Assembly (NCBI GenBank): GCA_015501605.1
Contig: JADNRZ010000008.1
Location: forward strand, 1,922,001-1,986,000
Length of the DNA: 64,000 nucleotides
Direction: 5' to 3'
Source: Panaeolus papilionaceus
Lineage: Eukaryota > Basidiomycota > Agaricomycetes > Agaricales
The first letter of the stretch is position 1. Each line of letters opens with the position of its first letter. A program made the translations under genes and the position numbers. The notes beneath the pieces are model-generated. The model ran no database searches, was not told the origin of the DNA, and saw nothing but the letters and a program-made list of their open reading frames with translations. Positions 23,126 to 36,350 of this stretch are shown piece by piece.

Positions 23126-23680
23126 GATTTGAGAAGTGAGAGTGAGTTGTTGAGAATTCAAGAGCGCTATAATCGGAGCAAAGTGGCGAAAGTTATCAGA
23201 GAGGTTAGTTGTAAAGAAACGAAGGAACCGAGCTATCCATTTTATACCTAGGTAAAAGACGACCACGTAAGTATGTATTGGGAGGAATCTGTTCGGCTTG
23301 AAGCTGCGACGGCTCAGATAACTGCTGGTGGTCTGACGCAACCCAAGCGGCCGCAGTCACTCGGCGAGTCTGCCGAGCAGACCCTGTCATCGCCTGTCCC
23401 CTTCAATACGTTCAATTTAATTATAAAGTTCTTGAATGTATCACATAAAAATAGAGATAGATAGACAGAAGTAAAAGATTTAGAGTGAAGAAAGGGACAC
23501 TGTAAAATAGAGCTGAGGTAGATGATTCGTGTGGTGAACGAGGGGAAACGATACCGGCAACACTGAAAGACGAGGAACAAACCTAAGCGTGGTAATGAAG
23601 CAAACAATAAAGAAGGCGATAATGACAACGTGGATTTGTGGAGAGATTGACCACAGCAGATCCACGACGCTTCCTGGATC
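23126..23680. other. Upstream flank of VOC copy 6, no gene seen
   Basis: Contains the putative promoter of copy 6. A hydrophobic ORF near 23480-23707 on minus falls within the first repeat unit of the array and lacks support. Confidence 0.45.
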
Positions 23681-23689
23681 TCCGGGCGC

Positions 23690-26600
23690 AGTCAAACCAG
23701 TGCACATTTAACCAGGTAAGTGACGCCGTCGCACTCGGTGGATATGTTGGTTTTGGCGGGTGTTGTCGGTCAGAGTAAGAGTACGTGTCCAAGATTTTGA
23801 AAAAACATCACGCCCAAGTCTAAGTTCTAACCTCCACGTCAACACGATGAGGCAGTGAGAGCCGAGGCTACACTGCATGATCCAACTAATCCACTATGGT
23901 CCAACCCCCGTCTAAAATCAGCACAATCTGCCGCCCAACATAACGACTGCTCCTCCACTAAGAAAAGACGCCATCAAAACATAACCCAACTTAAAACGCA
24001 ACACTTAGATGCTTCCTCTAAAAGGATAATCAAGCGATGTATGAAACAGGGTAGGATAGGAACATCTAAACTCGGTGGATAAGGTTGGTTTGAGGCGTAC
24101 TTTGCTCGTTAAGGCGCGCAGAGAAACCTGCCCCACTCCCCCATGGCGAAGAAGGTAGAAGAAAGTCGATCCAACAGACCCGCCATCCGATTTAAATATT
24201 TGAATACCCGTCCAACAGCACCTCCAACGGAACCCTCACGGCAACACAGCACCACCAAGTGATCACTGTGACCACAACAATGTACAGGCGCACTGACTTT
24301 CAACAGAGTCAAGGTGCTCGGTACGCCGGGAAAATGATCACCATTGCACTTGGTGGATGAGTTGATTGGCCGCGTTTTGGGTGTCGGTGTCAGAGGAGAT
24401 GAAATTCCCAAGTAAAATAAAATCCCGATGTTGATGAATGGGAACATGAATATCAAACACCGTCCATCCATCCAACCCCGTGCCCACAAAACCACTGAAC
24501 AACAGCTGCGCCACCAAGAAAAAACAACACCCGCACCCCAACTACAGCCCACCGCCGAGCCAGAAGTTCATGAAACCAGTTCACATGCATGATGAATCTT
24601 CAACAAGATGAGGTCAAAGTGCGCAATAAAACGGGTTAAGTCACCAACAACAGTACTCGGCGGATAAGCTGGTCGTATTGTGCGTCAGTATCAGAATGGA
24701 GGTAAAAGTGAAATGGCCACGTCAAGGAAACCACAATGTCGACGATGAATGACTCTAAAATTTCGTACATCCGTACACTCGTCCTGCAGTCCATCCATCC
24801 ATCCAACCCTGCACCCACACCCACACCTCAAACAACACCTCACCACCGAGCACAAAACGAGGTTCAAACTACCCAGCGTACACGCTCAATGCCTGTTATT
24901 AGACAGGTCCAAGTGCATAATAAACCAGAAACACCAGCATTTACACTCAGTGGGTGGGTTGGTTGGGAGTGTGACGATGTCAGATGAGGTGCAACTCTCT
25001 GCGGGATAAGAACGTCACCCACGTCAAGGAGGGCAAAGATGGGTCAGTGGTGAGTCCCATTCCTACCATCCACCCTAAGCCAACGACACTAACGACACCG
25101 CACCACTGAGGGACAAGCAACCCAAAAGATCACCCAGGTTCCATGCACGACAACTGTATTAAAAACAAATTCAAAATGCGTGGTAAAACCGGGAACATCA
25201 CCAGCCCCCCGGTGGATGAATTGGTCGCGTTGTGTCCTTGGTGCTGACTTCAAATGTAAAGAATGGGGGATGTATGCATCAATGTGAAAAAAAGAGGCGG
25301 GTGCAAACTCACAAAAGACAAGGTAGAGGGGAAAGTGAATATAAAAAGACGCAAGGACAAAAGAAAAAAGAAAAAGAAAAAAGCGCATCCTAATAACACC
25401 ACTACCACCAAGCCCCACCGAGAACATAATTGATTGGCACGGGACCCGGCTTACATCCACAATGATAACTGGCGAATCAGGGTGTGCATAAACCTGGAGA
25501 GCCAAACAACAACGATACTCGGTGTATCAACTGGTTGGTAAGTTAGTAGAAAGGATCGTGTCGGATTCAGACAAAAAGTGCCGTTCAAGTCAAAAGTAAA
25601 AATGAAAATCCAAGATCAATGTCCAACATCACGTCAAAGTCAACACCAGAGAAAAACCCAACCCAACCCACGCACCAACAATCCCCCACCGAGACAGTGA
25701 CTGAAGGAAATGCTCCAGAAGACATGCATAATGAAAATATATAATCAAAAGTGTGCGTCAGGCAGGTAAGCACTCCAACCTTATCTCTCGGTGGAAACGT
25801 CAGGTGCGTCTGATGATGGTGGTGGATGGCAGAGGAAAGGAAAAGGAAAAACATGTCCAGCTCCTCCAATTGACAGCCATCTTGCAACGAAAAAACAAAA
25901 CCATCCAACCCAACGCTTGATCTCAACACACCCGAGCAACAGCAGAAACCCGCGATATTCCACTGATCCACCCCGTGGCGGCTGTATACCCGGCGGACAT
26001 CCAAATCTAACAAAGTGAACACAAGATCAGATCTAACCAGGCAAAACTTGGTTAAAAACGTGACGTGCAATGGACACGTGATAGATGGACGAAAAATAGT
26101 GATGTTCACGGGTAACCCGCGGGTACCCAGGGGACTACCCCAACCCGTACCCCAGAAAACCCGTACCTGTGAACGCGGGTACAGGTATTTGAAAAACCCG
26201 CCTAGCAAGAGGGCGGGTTTTGGCAGGTTGTTCGCTTTTGGTTGTATCTCGTGCCATACTGAACGAGAACGCGCGTGTTCGGGCTCGTTCTGTAGATATC
26301 ATTCAACGCTATCGTTGTACGGACTGGTGTAGAATATACATACCAAGATTAATCGAAACGAACTGGTATAATGAGATATTAGTAAAGCAGCATAATATTG
26401 TACAGATCTCTACAATGCGTCGCTCGATTCGCGCATTCTAAATTACGTTTTGTAGCCTCATTGCTTGGCAATATTCCCACCAGGTTACGCAGCTTCGCGG
26501 TGCGATTCAAGCGAGATATAAGCTATTATATGTGGGTAAGGATAGTGAGTATATTCATTTAGTCATAGTTACAAGTCATTAAACTAATGTTTACTGATGA

Positions 26601-29600
26601 AAATGCACCAGTATACTATGTTACATGCTACAATAGTCATTTGTAGCTTGACTTACCATAATTCACCAATAAATTCCCGAGAAATTGACATAAAAACAAA
26701 GATTTACATGTTACAGGCCCAGTTTGGGCGCTTCCCAAAAGGGAAATTATAAACCCGTACCCGCGCTCAAGGGTACGGGTTTTGCAACGGGTCAGGGAGT
26801 GTCTACCCCAACCCGTACCCCAGCCAACCCTTACCTCGCTACCCGCCGGGTTACCCCACGGGTTTCAAACCCTTGAACATCACTAACGAAAAATGGCGAA
26901 GTAGAAATGATAATGTATAGCGTTGATAAATGAGAAGCGAGAGGGATATACAACAACAGTGACAATCTTTGAGGACTGGGTAGACCAAGTAGCCCCTTTA
27001 CAAAGTGATAAAACAGAAAAGGTGCGATGTTGTCGATATCCCAGTATCGCCGCTGTCGGGTTGCGTCGTCATAGTCATCCTCGCTGTCACGAAAAGGTAA
27101 AAATAAAAGAGACGAAGAGATGCAAAACGGAGAAGCATTGTCCCATCAAATAGAAGATGGAACAAGGAGGGAAACGAGCATATAAACAAAGACACTGGCC
27201 AGCGGATGATGATCACGGCGAACATGATACGCAGTGCACACAAGTTGCAATCCTAGGCACATGCTGTGGTGTTAAAAAGCGTCAAGGTAAAACCCCACGA
27301 TGACATCCCACCTGGTACTACCATGGGCTTAGACCATCTCCAGAGACCAGGAGCGGGGCGTGATGAAGCAGCAGTGCCTCATGAAACAAGGATGCAAAAA
27401 TGGACAAAAAAATTGGGAAGAAAGGTGGATGGAACGACAAAGCCAGAAAGAAAGAGAAAAAGCAAGGGAAGATGCAGACGAGGGAAATACAGGAGAGAAG
27501 AGCAGCGACGAGAGAGGATGTCTGTCTTTGAGATGGGTAAGATTATGTTCAGGTAAATCAGCTACAAAAAACGTGCACTCACATCTTGTCTCTGACTATT
27601 CACAGGAAATCCCCTTAGGTACACCAGCCCTATCAACCCTTGTCTTGCACGCCGAACGGCTAGATCAGCCAGCCAGAGCGTAGAATTCCAGCTGAGGTCC
27701 ATGGTGTGTGGACATTTGTCAAAAGAGGCAAAGCAAGCAGACGATTCTCTAAATCGTAGCGCTCTGTGACAATGGCGTGCTTAACTTTGAGAGCTTGTAG
27801 CTAATGAGAGGATGTGCACTCGGAGACGTTGGAGTGGAGGTGGACGAGTGAGAGCAAGAGGCAACCTCAGTTCAGCTGACTGTGCAGAGTTTCAGGGTCC
27901 TGTGGATAACTCTAAATCGGGAATGAGAATCCGGGGTCACCCGCCCCTATCATCCTCCAGTGCACGCTTATAGACTCTCATCTAAACCTTAAGTATATGT
28001 TGTGAATATACGTACTCACTATATATTGAAGAGAAAAAAGACTGCCATCGTTATTCACCATACTTCATACACCAATATGTGCTATTTAAGACAGGAAGGC
28101 AGATCTTCATTTTTGTCGTAGCGGGTAAGATTCAAATTGTAGACCCGGATGAGAAGACGACAACGAAGATTTGCGTTAAGCACAGACTGGATAAGGATAC
28201 CTTAGCATCATGTAGACCGCCAAATCACTGGTACTTCCAATCAGTATCCACTGAGCAGCCTATCTCGGCGGAGATAGCCGGAATACATCCACTTTATTCG
28301 TGATAACAAGTGGCTGTAGAACCGGATATTCGGATGACAGGAGCACTCGGTGGAGGGTCGTTGGAACACCAGTGGTAAGGTTGTGACACGCTTAAATAAA
28401 GATGGAAATGAGAGGAACAAGATTTATAATAAAGGCGAGCATATCCACGTTAAGAAACGCCAGAGGTGTTGTAAACGATGGGGTATCGTTACATCTGACA
28501 ACATTTGCGTGGCAGTGAAAGTAATAAAGAAGGAAAGAAAATATATGCTCGTTATAATGATCAAACGAAAAACGGGCCAACGGACAACGTGAAAATAACC
28601 AGACCACCCCTGCAACTAACAAGACAAGCAGCATCGCACCACTGAGAATGACATTGACCGACATGCAAAAAACTAGCGCACAGGCAGATCGAAGATGCCC
28701 ATCAAAATGCGAATGCAACCAGGTTAGGCAAACCAGATGTCCTCCTCGGCGGATGACCTTCTTTCTTTGTCTGCACAAGAATAATGGGGGATTGCAGAGG
28801 GTGATCATGCTTGTAGAGGATAAAAACCAACAACTCATCACCGGTGAAAAAATACTGGGCCTGCCATTGGAGTGGGGTGATGAAAGCGACAACAGGACCA
28901 CCCACTGGCAATGCGACGATCCATTCCTCGTCGAGAACTCATAAAATGTCATCATCTAACCCTCAGCACCAACTACAAACACCCCAAACCATAACACAAA
29001 CAGATATGTTCCACCGATATCCGTAGCCTGGCCGAAAAACTAACATATTTCAGCACTGAAAAGCCAAAACAGGAGCTGATATAGCCAGATTTATACAGAA
29101 AAGCCGCATCATCAGTGGTGGACACTGATGTTGAGTTGCATCATGGTCATCATCGAGAAAGAAACAGTGAAAAAAGAGGGTGATATGTACCATGACAATC
29201 GATGAAAAGGTGAATGTCACGCCACCCCTGCATCGTGCACTCGCCCTTGCTTTTTTAAAAAAACCAGCCCCACCGAGGAGCTCAGACAGAACCTGGGAGA
29301 CCAGCCGCAAGCACTATAATTTCTGGATCAGAGTGCGAAGTAAACTGGATATGTCCAGCCCTCCTACTTGGCGGTTGGGTGCATTAGCGTCATCGTCAGA
29401 GTAACATTCAAAATCAAAGATGAGCCGGCACCCTCCCTCTTCTAACTCTCGACCAAACGTCGCAGAACCACCATCGGATCAACAATGTCCTCACCAATGA
29501 CGAGGCATGGACAATGCAATTCCCAACCCACCACCGAGAACAATGAATCACCGGCGAAAACACCACATCCTACTTGCTTGCACCCCATCAGCTGATAAGC

Positions 29601-30500
29601 GATAAACACAGTGCGCAATAAAATGGGATTTGCAGTTCCATTGTGCTCGGTGGAGAGGTTCTTTGTGTAAGGTTGTCACCAGAGTAATGCGAAGGAAGCA
29701 GAGTATCCATCTATTCATCTGTCCGTCCACGCATCTTTTCATCCCCCCAATCGCCCCATACAGCCCTCTTGACCCGAAAGTCCACCACCCGAGTGAAGTG
29801 GCTAGGCTATAGCACGACAAAGGAACAATACCCGTTCCAGAACAGCCCAACGCGACGGGATACATGCGTCAAGATGTCTGTTATAAACTGTACGCTCCTA
29901 AACCGTGTATAGACCCCCAGTGAACCGGGTGGATGCATGGACCAAAGCCGGATTTTCATCACTGCTGATGAGAGAAAATATATCACCTAAATCCGCATCT
30001 GGTGTCCCATCCAACTCCTCCTCCCTCGCTCATCTGCCATCACCAACAGCAGTCACTGCTCTAACAGCCATCCACCGAGGTCAAGCTAAAGGACTTCAGG
30101 CAACTTGGTTCAGTTCCATGATGACAGATAATCAAAGAATGCATAAACCAGGCCAAGTAGGTTCCTGACATGACTCGGTGGATCATATTTGCGTTGTCTG
30201 CGGTGAATAGCCCAGATCAGCCAGCCTGATACGAATTGAGGGTGAGTTGACGTCCAGTGGCCCAGTAGTGCGGAAAAACCGCATGAAAACAACTGATTCG
30301 CTAGATGATGGTGTCTGATGCCAATGGCATGCCGGGCCTCCAGATTTCGTGACGGAAACAGCCTCATTATGCTGAGTGGTCGAGATAGAGGTGGGTGAGC
30401 GAGGGAATGAACCACGCAAGTTAGCCGACCTTTTCTGGTGGTGTCCCTGTGCGAACTTCCAAATTAGGCACAGGTTCTCAGGGTCCGTAATGATAGTGGC
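23690..30500 (+). repeat. Degenerate dyad-bearing repeat array, plus orientation
   Basis: Units recur about every 260-330 bp; the right-hand motif (A)CTCGGTGGAT-A-TTGG or close variants occurs near 23738, 24070, 24347, 24656, 24949, 25208, 25518, 25786, and again near 28345, 29645, 30175. About 110 nt before each is CACCACCGAG or a variant, so each unit has an inverted pair. Before the right motif lies a conserved GTGC(A/G)(C/T)AATAAA-C-GG-type stretch. Units are joined by C-rich spacers with CCATCCATCCAACCC. Units have diverged strongly. No coding region supported. Confidence 0.65.
26097..26885. mobile_element. hAT-type MITE with perfect 8-bp target duplication
   Basis: TIRs begin TAGTGATGTTCA (26097) and end TGAACATCACTA (26885). 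The flanks are identical 8-bp direct repeats, ACGAAAAA at 26089-26096 and 26886-26893, the signature of hAT insertion. Subterminal regions are rich in (A)CCCGTACCC and GGGTACGGG motifs. No transposase ORF. The TIR resembles that of the 3.9-kb hAT element at 51809 (TAGTGATGTGC). Confidence 0.9.
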
Positions 30501-33500
30501 TCTGGCAATCATTAATCAGTACTTTGCTCCTCCATTTCAGAGGCTATCAGCAGTGCACAACAGGGAAGATGTGTGAATCATATACCGTAGATGACGAGTG
30601 AGATAGAATGATTTTTTGGATGGAGAAGTATCAATGGCATTGGATGGAGGAGGATGGGTGTTGGGCGTTGGATGACGGTTTCCAATGCATGGAGAACCAC
30701 CCATGATTCCGGCTTGGGCAACGAACCGCATAGCCACCGAGTATGAAGATGCAACACTTTGAGTCTTTGACAGCAGATATCATCGTGTGTAAACTAGGTC
30801 AAGAAACCGTTTATCCCAGTACTTGCGGTAGTGATGGTGGTTATTGTTGCGCGATCGCGAAGCTTAAGGTTTGGTTGGAGGGGCGCCGGCGTTGGATAGA
30901 TGGCGTTGATGGGTTTGGATGCGTGAATGGATGGTGGCGTATCACACTCAGTAAAAATGAAGGTCAGACATTGTCAGACAAGTCGGACAAAGTCAGTCAA
31001 CGGCAGGACTTTGTCAGACAATCCCACATTATCCCAGCACAAATGGGCGACATCACAATGCCAAGCCAGAAAGGTTGACCTCCGAAGTCTTTCGGCTCCC
31101 TCCATCATCAGACAATTGGCACTGTGGTGTTGATGGTGCATTTAACTTTGGAGTGAGCTTGGGCCGCTTGGGCACGATATCAAGCTCGAAGCCATACACT
31201 AGATGTTAGGAAGAAATTTAATATTAGATTTTTTTTCTTAAATATTATTCCCACTTCAATGGTAAATTAGAGGAACGGGAGTGATTGAATAAAACAGTGC
31301 AGGTCGGCAGACTGCACTGCCACAGAATTTGGAAATGACTGTCGTGTCGATTCTGATCCTGAAGGTAAAAGCCGCCGTGGGGAAAATACAGACACATCAC
31401 GAGGTTAGTACTAAGAATTCAAAGCCAACTGTTGAACTTGTAAACTTAACTTCAACTTCACTATGAACGTTTCCTCAATCAACTCTCCGTCTGTGCTTCA
31501 TCCTTGTTTTTAGATGTTCATCCTCCCTTTCTCAGCCAAAGTAGGTCTCACATATTTCCGACTCATCTTGCAAGCATATGCAAGTCTTCTGTCATATATA
31601 GTGAGTCTTAACACTGCTGCCAGCACTTCTTCATTCCTATGATTGACCGACTACCTAGGATTTCAGGATTTCATCCAAGTGTCTCAAAAACATTGCCATC
31701 GTTTAAGCAATCATTTATTCAGTTCTTGTTGCCACCTTGTTATTGAAAAGCTCCGTATTGTGGTATTTCTTGAGTCTTGACTTCCCACCTTCTCCATAGA
31801 CATTTTCATTATCCCATGCAGGTTATATACTCTAGACCATTTAGTAGTTCTTAGGATTAGTACCTCTTTTACAAAACATGTCAGCTAGTTTAACTATTAT
31901 AATAAATTAAATTAATAGATTTCGAGCATTATAAATTGTCAATGGATATGTTTAAATAATTATTATTAATTAATACCCTGGTAAAGGAAGCAAAATATGG
32001 TTGCGCGTTCAACAAATGTCTGACTATTTAGTCAGAATCCATGTCAAAAAGTCAGACATAGTCGGACAGGTCAATTTGTCCGACTTTGTCCACCATATGT
32101 CTGACTATGTCTGATCTAAATTTTTACTGAGTATCACAGGCGACGCACGATGCTACACTCCCATTATCCACCAAGTAAAATGAAGGTGGTATCACCACCT
32201 GGCTTTTCACTACCCACAATTCGTCTAACCGACGTCGTTGTTGTAGGCCGGCCTGTCGTTTATCGCCTTTTTGGACTTGGTGGGGAAGTGATGGTGGTTC
32301 TCCTGAGGGTGAACACTGAAAAGTATGGTACTCTCCTGCTGAAGCCATCAATTCAACGATACATACTGCCGTAATCTACTCGGTGGGGTCACGGGCGCAG
32401 GCGTTTTGTCTATCGACAGTGTCAGTGTGGTGTACGATGGGAGCTTTATCTTGACTTTGGTACTGACACACAATTGACCTTGCTTTGACGCACACAATGA
32501 ATGCACAGTGTCCATCCACGGAGTGCATGATAGCAATTACCCCGTCTTCTCCGCGATTTGACTAGTTTTTCATCCCGTGAAAAGCCGGGCTTCCTTGCAG
32601 TGTGCCTCAGTGGATGGTGGAGTTGTGGCATCGCGTAGGACTTGAATGAATGGGGAGGAAGGTAGTGGATGAAGAGGTTTATCTGAATCTTCGATAGCCT
32701 CTGTCAATGGTGATAATACCAACAAGCTTACCCACCGAGGAAGATAGTGGTGCATCTAATACCTAGCATGAAGTGCACGATCGACATACTCAACTGCGCC
32801 GTCAGCTAGATTATTGAGAGTGACCGATCCATACTTGGTGGTTGGGGCAGGAGTTGTGTTTTCACATAGTCCGAGTGTTCAGTGAGGACGGATGAAGGGG
32901 GGTTGACGTTGACGGTTATGTTTGCGCGCCGATTCGAATGAATAACAAGTGGCCCTCTTTCATGTCACATTCGAGATATGACATGAAGGTCTCTCGAGTT
33001 AACCACTACCCGTCTTTCCCCTCCCTCTCGCTTTCCTCTGTCGTGGCTTGTGAGTTTTACCCGCCCCAGTGCCTCTCACACTCCGCGAACATTGGTCTTG
33101 TTTACTCAGAGTCGAGCGTTGGGATAGTCTCTGCGGTCAAGGCCAAGGCTCGAGCCCAGAGACAACTTAAAGGTGCACAATGCGACGAGCGGAACGAGGT
33201 TCAAACGACGAATCGATGCAGTGTTTGTGATACACATCGAACCCTTGTATGGCTGTTTGGGTTCGAATACTTTATTCCCTTTGATTTTCGTCCTTTCGAA
33301 TGTCATAAACAACGGAAATGAGATGTCTCAACTTGAGTTGATTGATGAATGCGCCTTATCATTTGCCGCTTGAACTGTCGAATAGTAACGCCTTGTAGAG
33401 CTTTATTTATTTATTTTTATTATCATACAACATCAGAGCGGAAACAAAGACGCTCCGTACATATTTGTAGATACCTTTGAACCAATTACAACAAATTACC

Positions 33501-36350
33501 CAATGAATGCGAAAGACGATACTTCAAAGAGCCAGTGAGCTCACCTCCGTACGCGTCACGATTCGAGAGGTATAAATACCCCCATCCGCTCTGTCTCTCC
33601 TTCACTCAAATTAACCCTACAATCCACTCCCCTCCATTCAACTCAAATTCACCCCCGTCTATTCACTCCCGAATACCATGCTTATAGGAGACCGTCCACT
33701 CGCCCATCTCGCACTCTTAACTTGCAAGTCAAGTGAGCCATGCAGAACCCCCCTCCATCCAGTCTCTATTGACACGAATAAGGAATATATTATATAATGG
33801 GACAAGATATACTCTAGATTGTGAAGGATACGCTTGGGAGTTTTCGGTAGAGTTGTGGGGCAGTTTTATGCTCGCTTGTCGTATGTAAATCAGTACTTTA
33901 ATACGTATGTTTTTCTGCTTTAACCTTTACCTTGCTAATTTACTATTTTGGCTACGGTGTTTGGATTCGAGCGAGTCACAAGTCTTAGTGAGTGTTGGTG
34001 CATAGGAGATCGTTGGCAAGGAGAGCTGAAGAAACATGAGGAAGGAAGGAGGCAGGACCTCGAGAAGTGCTCTCTATTTAGGTTGCACACATGAGTGGGA
34101 CACCGGAACTTCCCACCTTACCTCTCCCCATCACCATCATCGACCTCCAAATCCGTGTTTCGTCGTCTTTCCTTCTAATCTCATTTCAAGTACCCTGTGG
34201 TACCTTGCCTATGATTTTGTCTAGCGCTATCCTTCAAGTTTATGCCCGCTGCTAAACCTAGAAATCCGATGTTGCTCCCACTCATCCCTCTTATCTGATC
34301 TCTCCTTGCATAACATTTTTTCCATTGTCAAGTGCTCCTCTTCATTGTCTCAATATTTAGCTCTTCTCGTGTCATATTCTCTGCTTGCCCTTCAGATATT
34401 CAGCTGAAGGCGCAACCTTTACCCGATTCACAACACCCAATGAGCTGCCCCCGTTCTCCAGGTTCTCCTTCTATACGCTCAATGATGACAACGCGCTCCG
34501 AAGGTTGCGGTGCTGTGCATTAAAGCAGTGTATGCTCAAGTTTTCAACGTCGCCAATGCTACACGCTTCATACTTTACATAGTGATAGTACATGCACAAT
34601 CGTCCTCGTGGGTAGGCGTCAACGTCATCATTATGGCTCTGGTTTTTTTTCTCTGCCCCTTCTTCCGCCTGTCTTGATCACTCAATCTTCCATCTACTTA
34701 AAATATGTCTTTTATTACATCCCGACGATGTGTCATCTCTCCCAGCTCCCCATCCTTTTGACTTACCTCTGATCCCCGAGAATTTTCATGCATCCGTCTC
34801 CCTCTAATACGACAGCCCGACAAGGAGCATGTTCGTCAACCTGTCTACAATGACGTTTTTTTGACAATTGTGATCATGGATTGTTGATGTATTCTTGTCT
34901 GCGTCCTGTCCAGCTGTCGTTTTTGAGTCAGGTTGGGAGTGATCTTGCTGTTGTTTTATTTTCCTCTTTTGATTTTATCAGACTCGCCAATCCTCCTGTC
35001 TTTCCTTCCTTTTTCTCTGGTCGTATCGCTGTACAATGGCGATGACGACTTGACTTGGAATTGTTTTATGCTACTCTTTTGCACCACAAAGTGGCCTGCT
35101 AGTTCCACCGAGATATAGGGTTTGACATCACCTGGTTTCGTGCATTTTGAATGTTCTTCCAATCTGGAACGAAGCTAGGTTATGTACTCCCGTCTTTGCT
35201 AGGTGGATGGGCAGGTGCTGTTGTAAGGGCTTGGATGGGATGAGATGGAACTTTGGATGATGAATTTACGGTTGACCCTGGTCTTTTATGTGGTCCACAT
35301 TTTACTACGCATATCCATTTTGGTGTTGGGTGTTTTTGTAGGCTGGGTTTCATCGCATGGTGTCCAACTCGGTGGTGGTATGTGTTGCGTGTTCCCCGGT
35401 TACACACTGGCCCCGTTCATTGTGCTGTGGGTTGCTCGGTGGCGGTGATTGGGCATTGTGTCTTCTGAACAAGATTTAGCATTGACTTTGAATCTGATGT
35501 TCGAGTGTGCAATGGCTCCTCAGCGCGTCGTGTACTTCATTTTGTCGTCCATTTCTCGCACACGATTTCTCATCCTTCATCTCACGAGGACGTCAGTCGC
35601 CCAATAGGGCTCGATACCAAAGCAGACGATTCAATGCACACCAACAGTGACGATGTCGATGTCCCAACGAAGTGATCCATATTTTTGCACGTTATAACGT
35701 CGCATTAAGTGGTCCTCCGTCGTTCACATGGGCCATAAGTGTTACCGTTGTCATACTTGCGCTTCGTCTAGCTATGTCATACCATGCTTCATCTACTTCC
35801 TACTTTCTTTGTTTCACATCCAGAACCCCACCCCACCCCTCATCTCTTACTCAATTTTAAATTTTCAAGCAATTCAAAATCAGGTTCTTCTTCAGACTAC
35901 TTGGCCTGATAGGGGAGGTAACAGGTTTTTTTTCTCTCGCCAGCACGGCGACAGCAGGAGTTGATTTCTTTCCACCGGCGGATGGATATGAACTTCATTC
36001 AACCTGGCTTACTTCCTCCCATTGATCGTGTGTTCTATGTGAGAGAGAACTCGGTTCTTGGATGGTGTACCTGAAGTCGGTGGAAAGCTATTTTGTATTA
36101 GTAGTGGTGATGCGCTGGAGGATGGTTGGATTGTTGGATGGATATTCTATTACACTAAGTTTCGCTCTGACAAGGATGGTACCGACAAGACTATCCACCA
36201 AGTGCGACAGGGTACGTCCCGGGTTTGCTGTGCGCTTTGACTGCTAGTCGTGTCGCTTGTAAGACCGGTTCCCAGTGTTTTAGGCTCCCGCTCGGTGGTG
36301 ATTGTGGTCATGTTTTCTAACTTTGACATTCGTTCGTCCTGCGTTGTGAT
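30500..36350 (-). repeat. Left arm of a large diverged inverted duplication
   Basis: This stretch matches the reverse complement of about 43400-49520 in colinear order. Paired landmarks: 30710-30930 with 49130-49410; 32140-32340 with 48905-49125 (both contain AGGCCGGCCTGTCGTT or its complement); 33050-33540 with 47500-47970; 33560-33800 with 47290-47500; 34800-34880 with 45735-45830; 35690-35720 with 44728-44758 (GCACGTTATAACGTCGCATT); 35993-36330 with 43430-43745. Similarity by eye is roughly 70-85%. It contains minus-oriented dyad units and one later insertion (30947-32130). No gene. Confidence 0.75.
30947..32130. mobile_element. Non-autonomous hAT-like element, 1,184 bp
   Basis: Termini are CTCAGTAAAAAT at 30947 and ATTTTTACTGA ending at 32130, flanked by GTATCACA at 30939-30946 and 32131-32138 (8 bp, hAT-like). 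The matching position in the other arm (about 49115) has no insertion and a single copy of the target, which confirms the ends. Subterminal regions carry many GTCAGACA / TGTCTGAC / GTCGGACA motifs in both orientations. The interior is A/T-rich with no ORF of note. Confidence 0.85.

Noticed and set aside
23464..23707. Small hydrophobic minus-strand ORF
   Set aside because: It overlaps the first unit of the dyad repeat array and has no homologue or splice support I can see.
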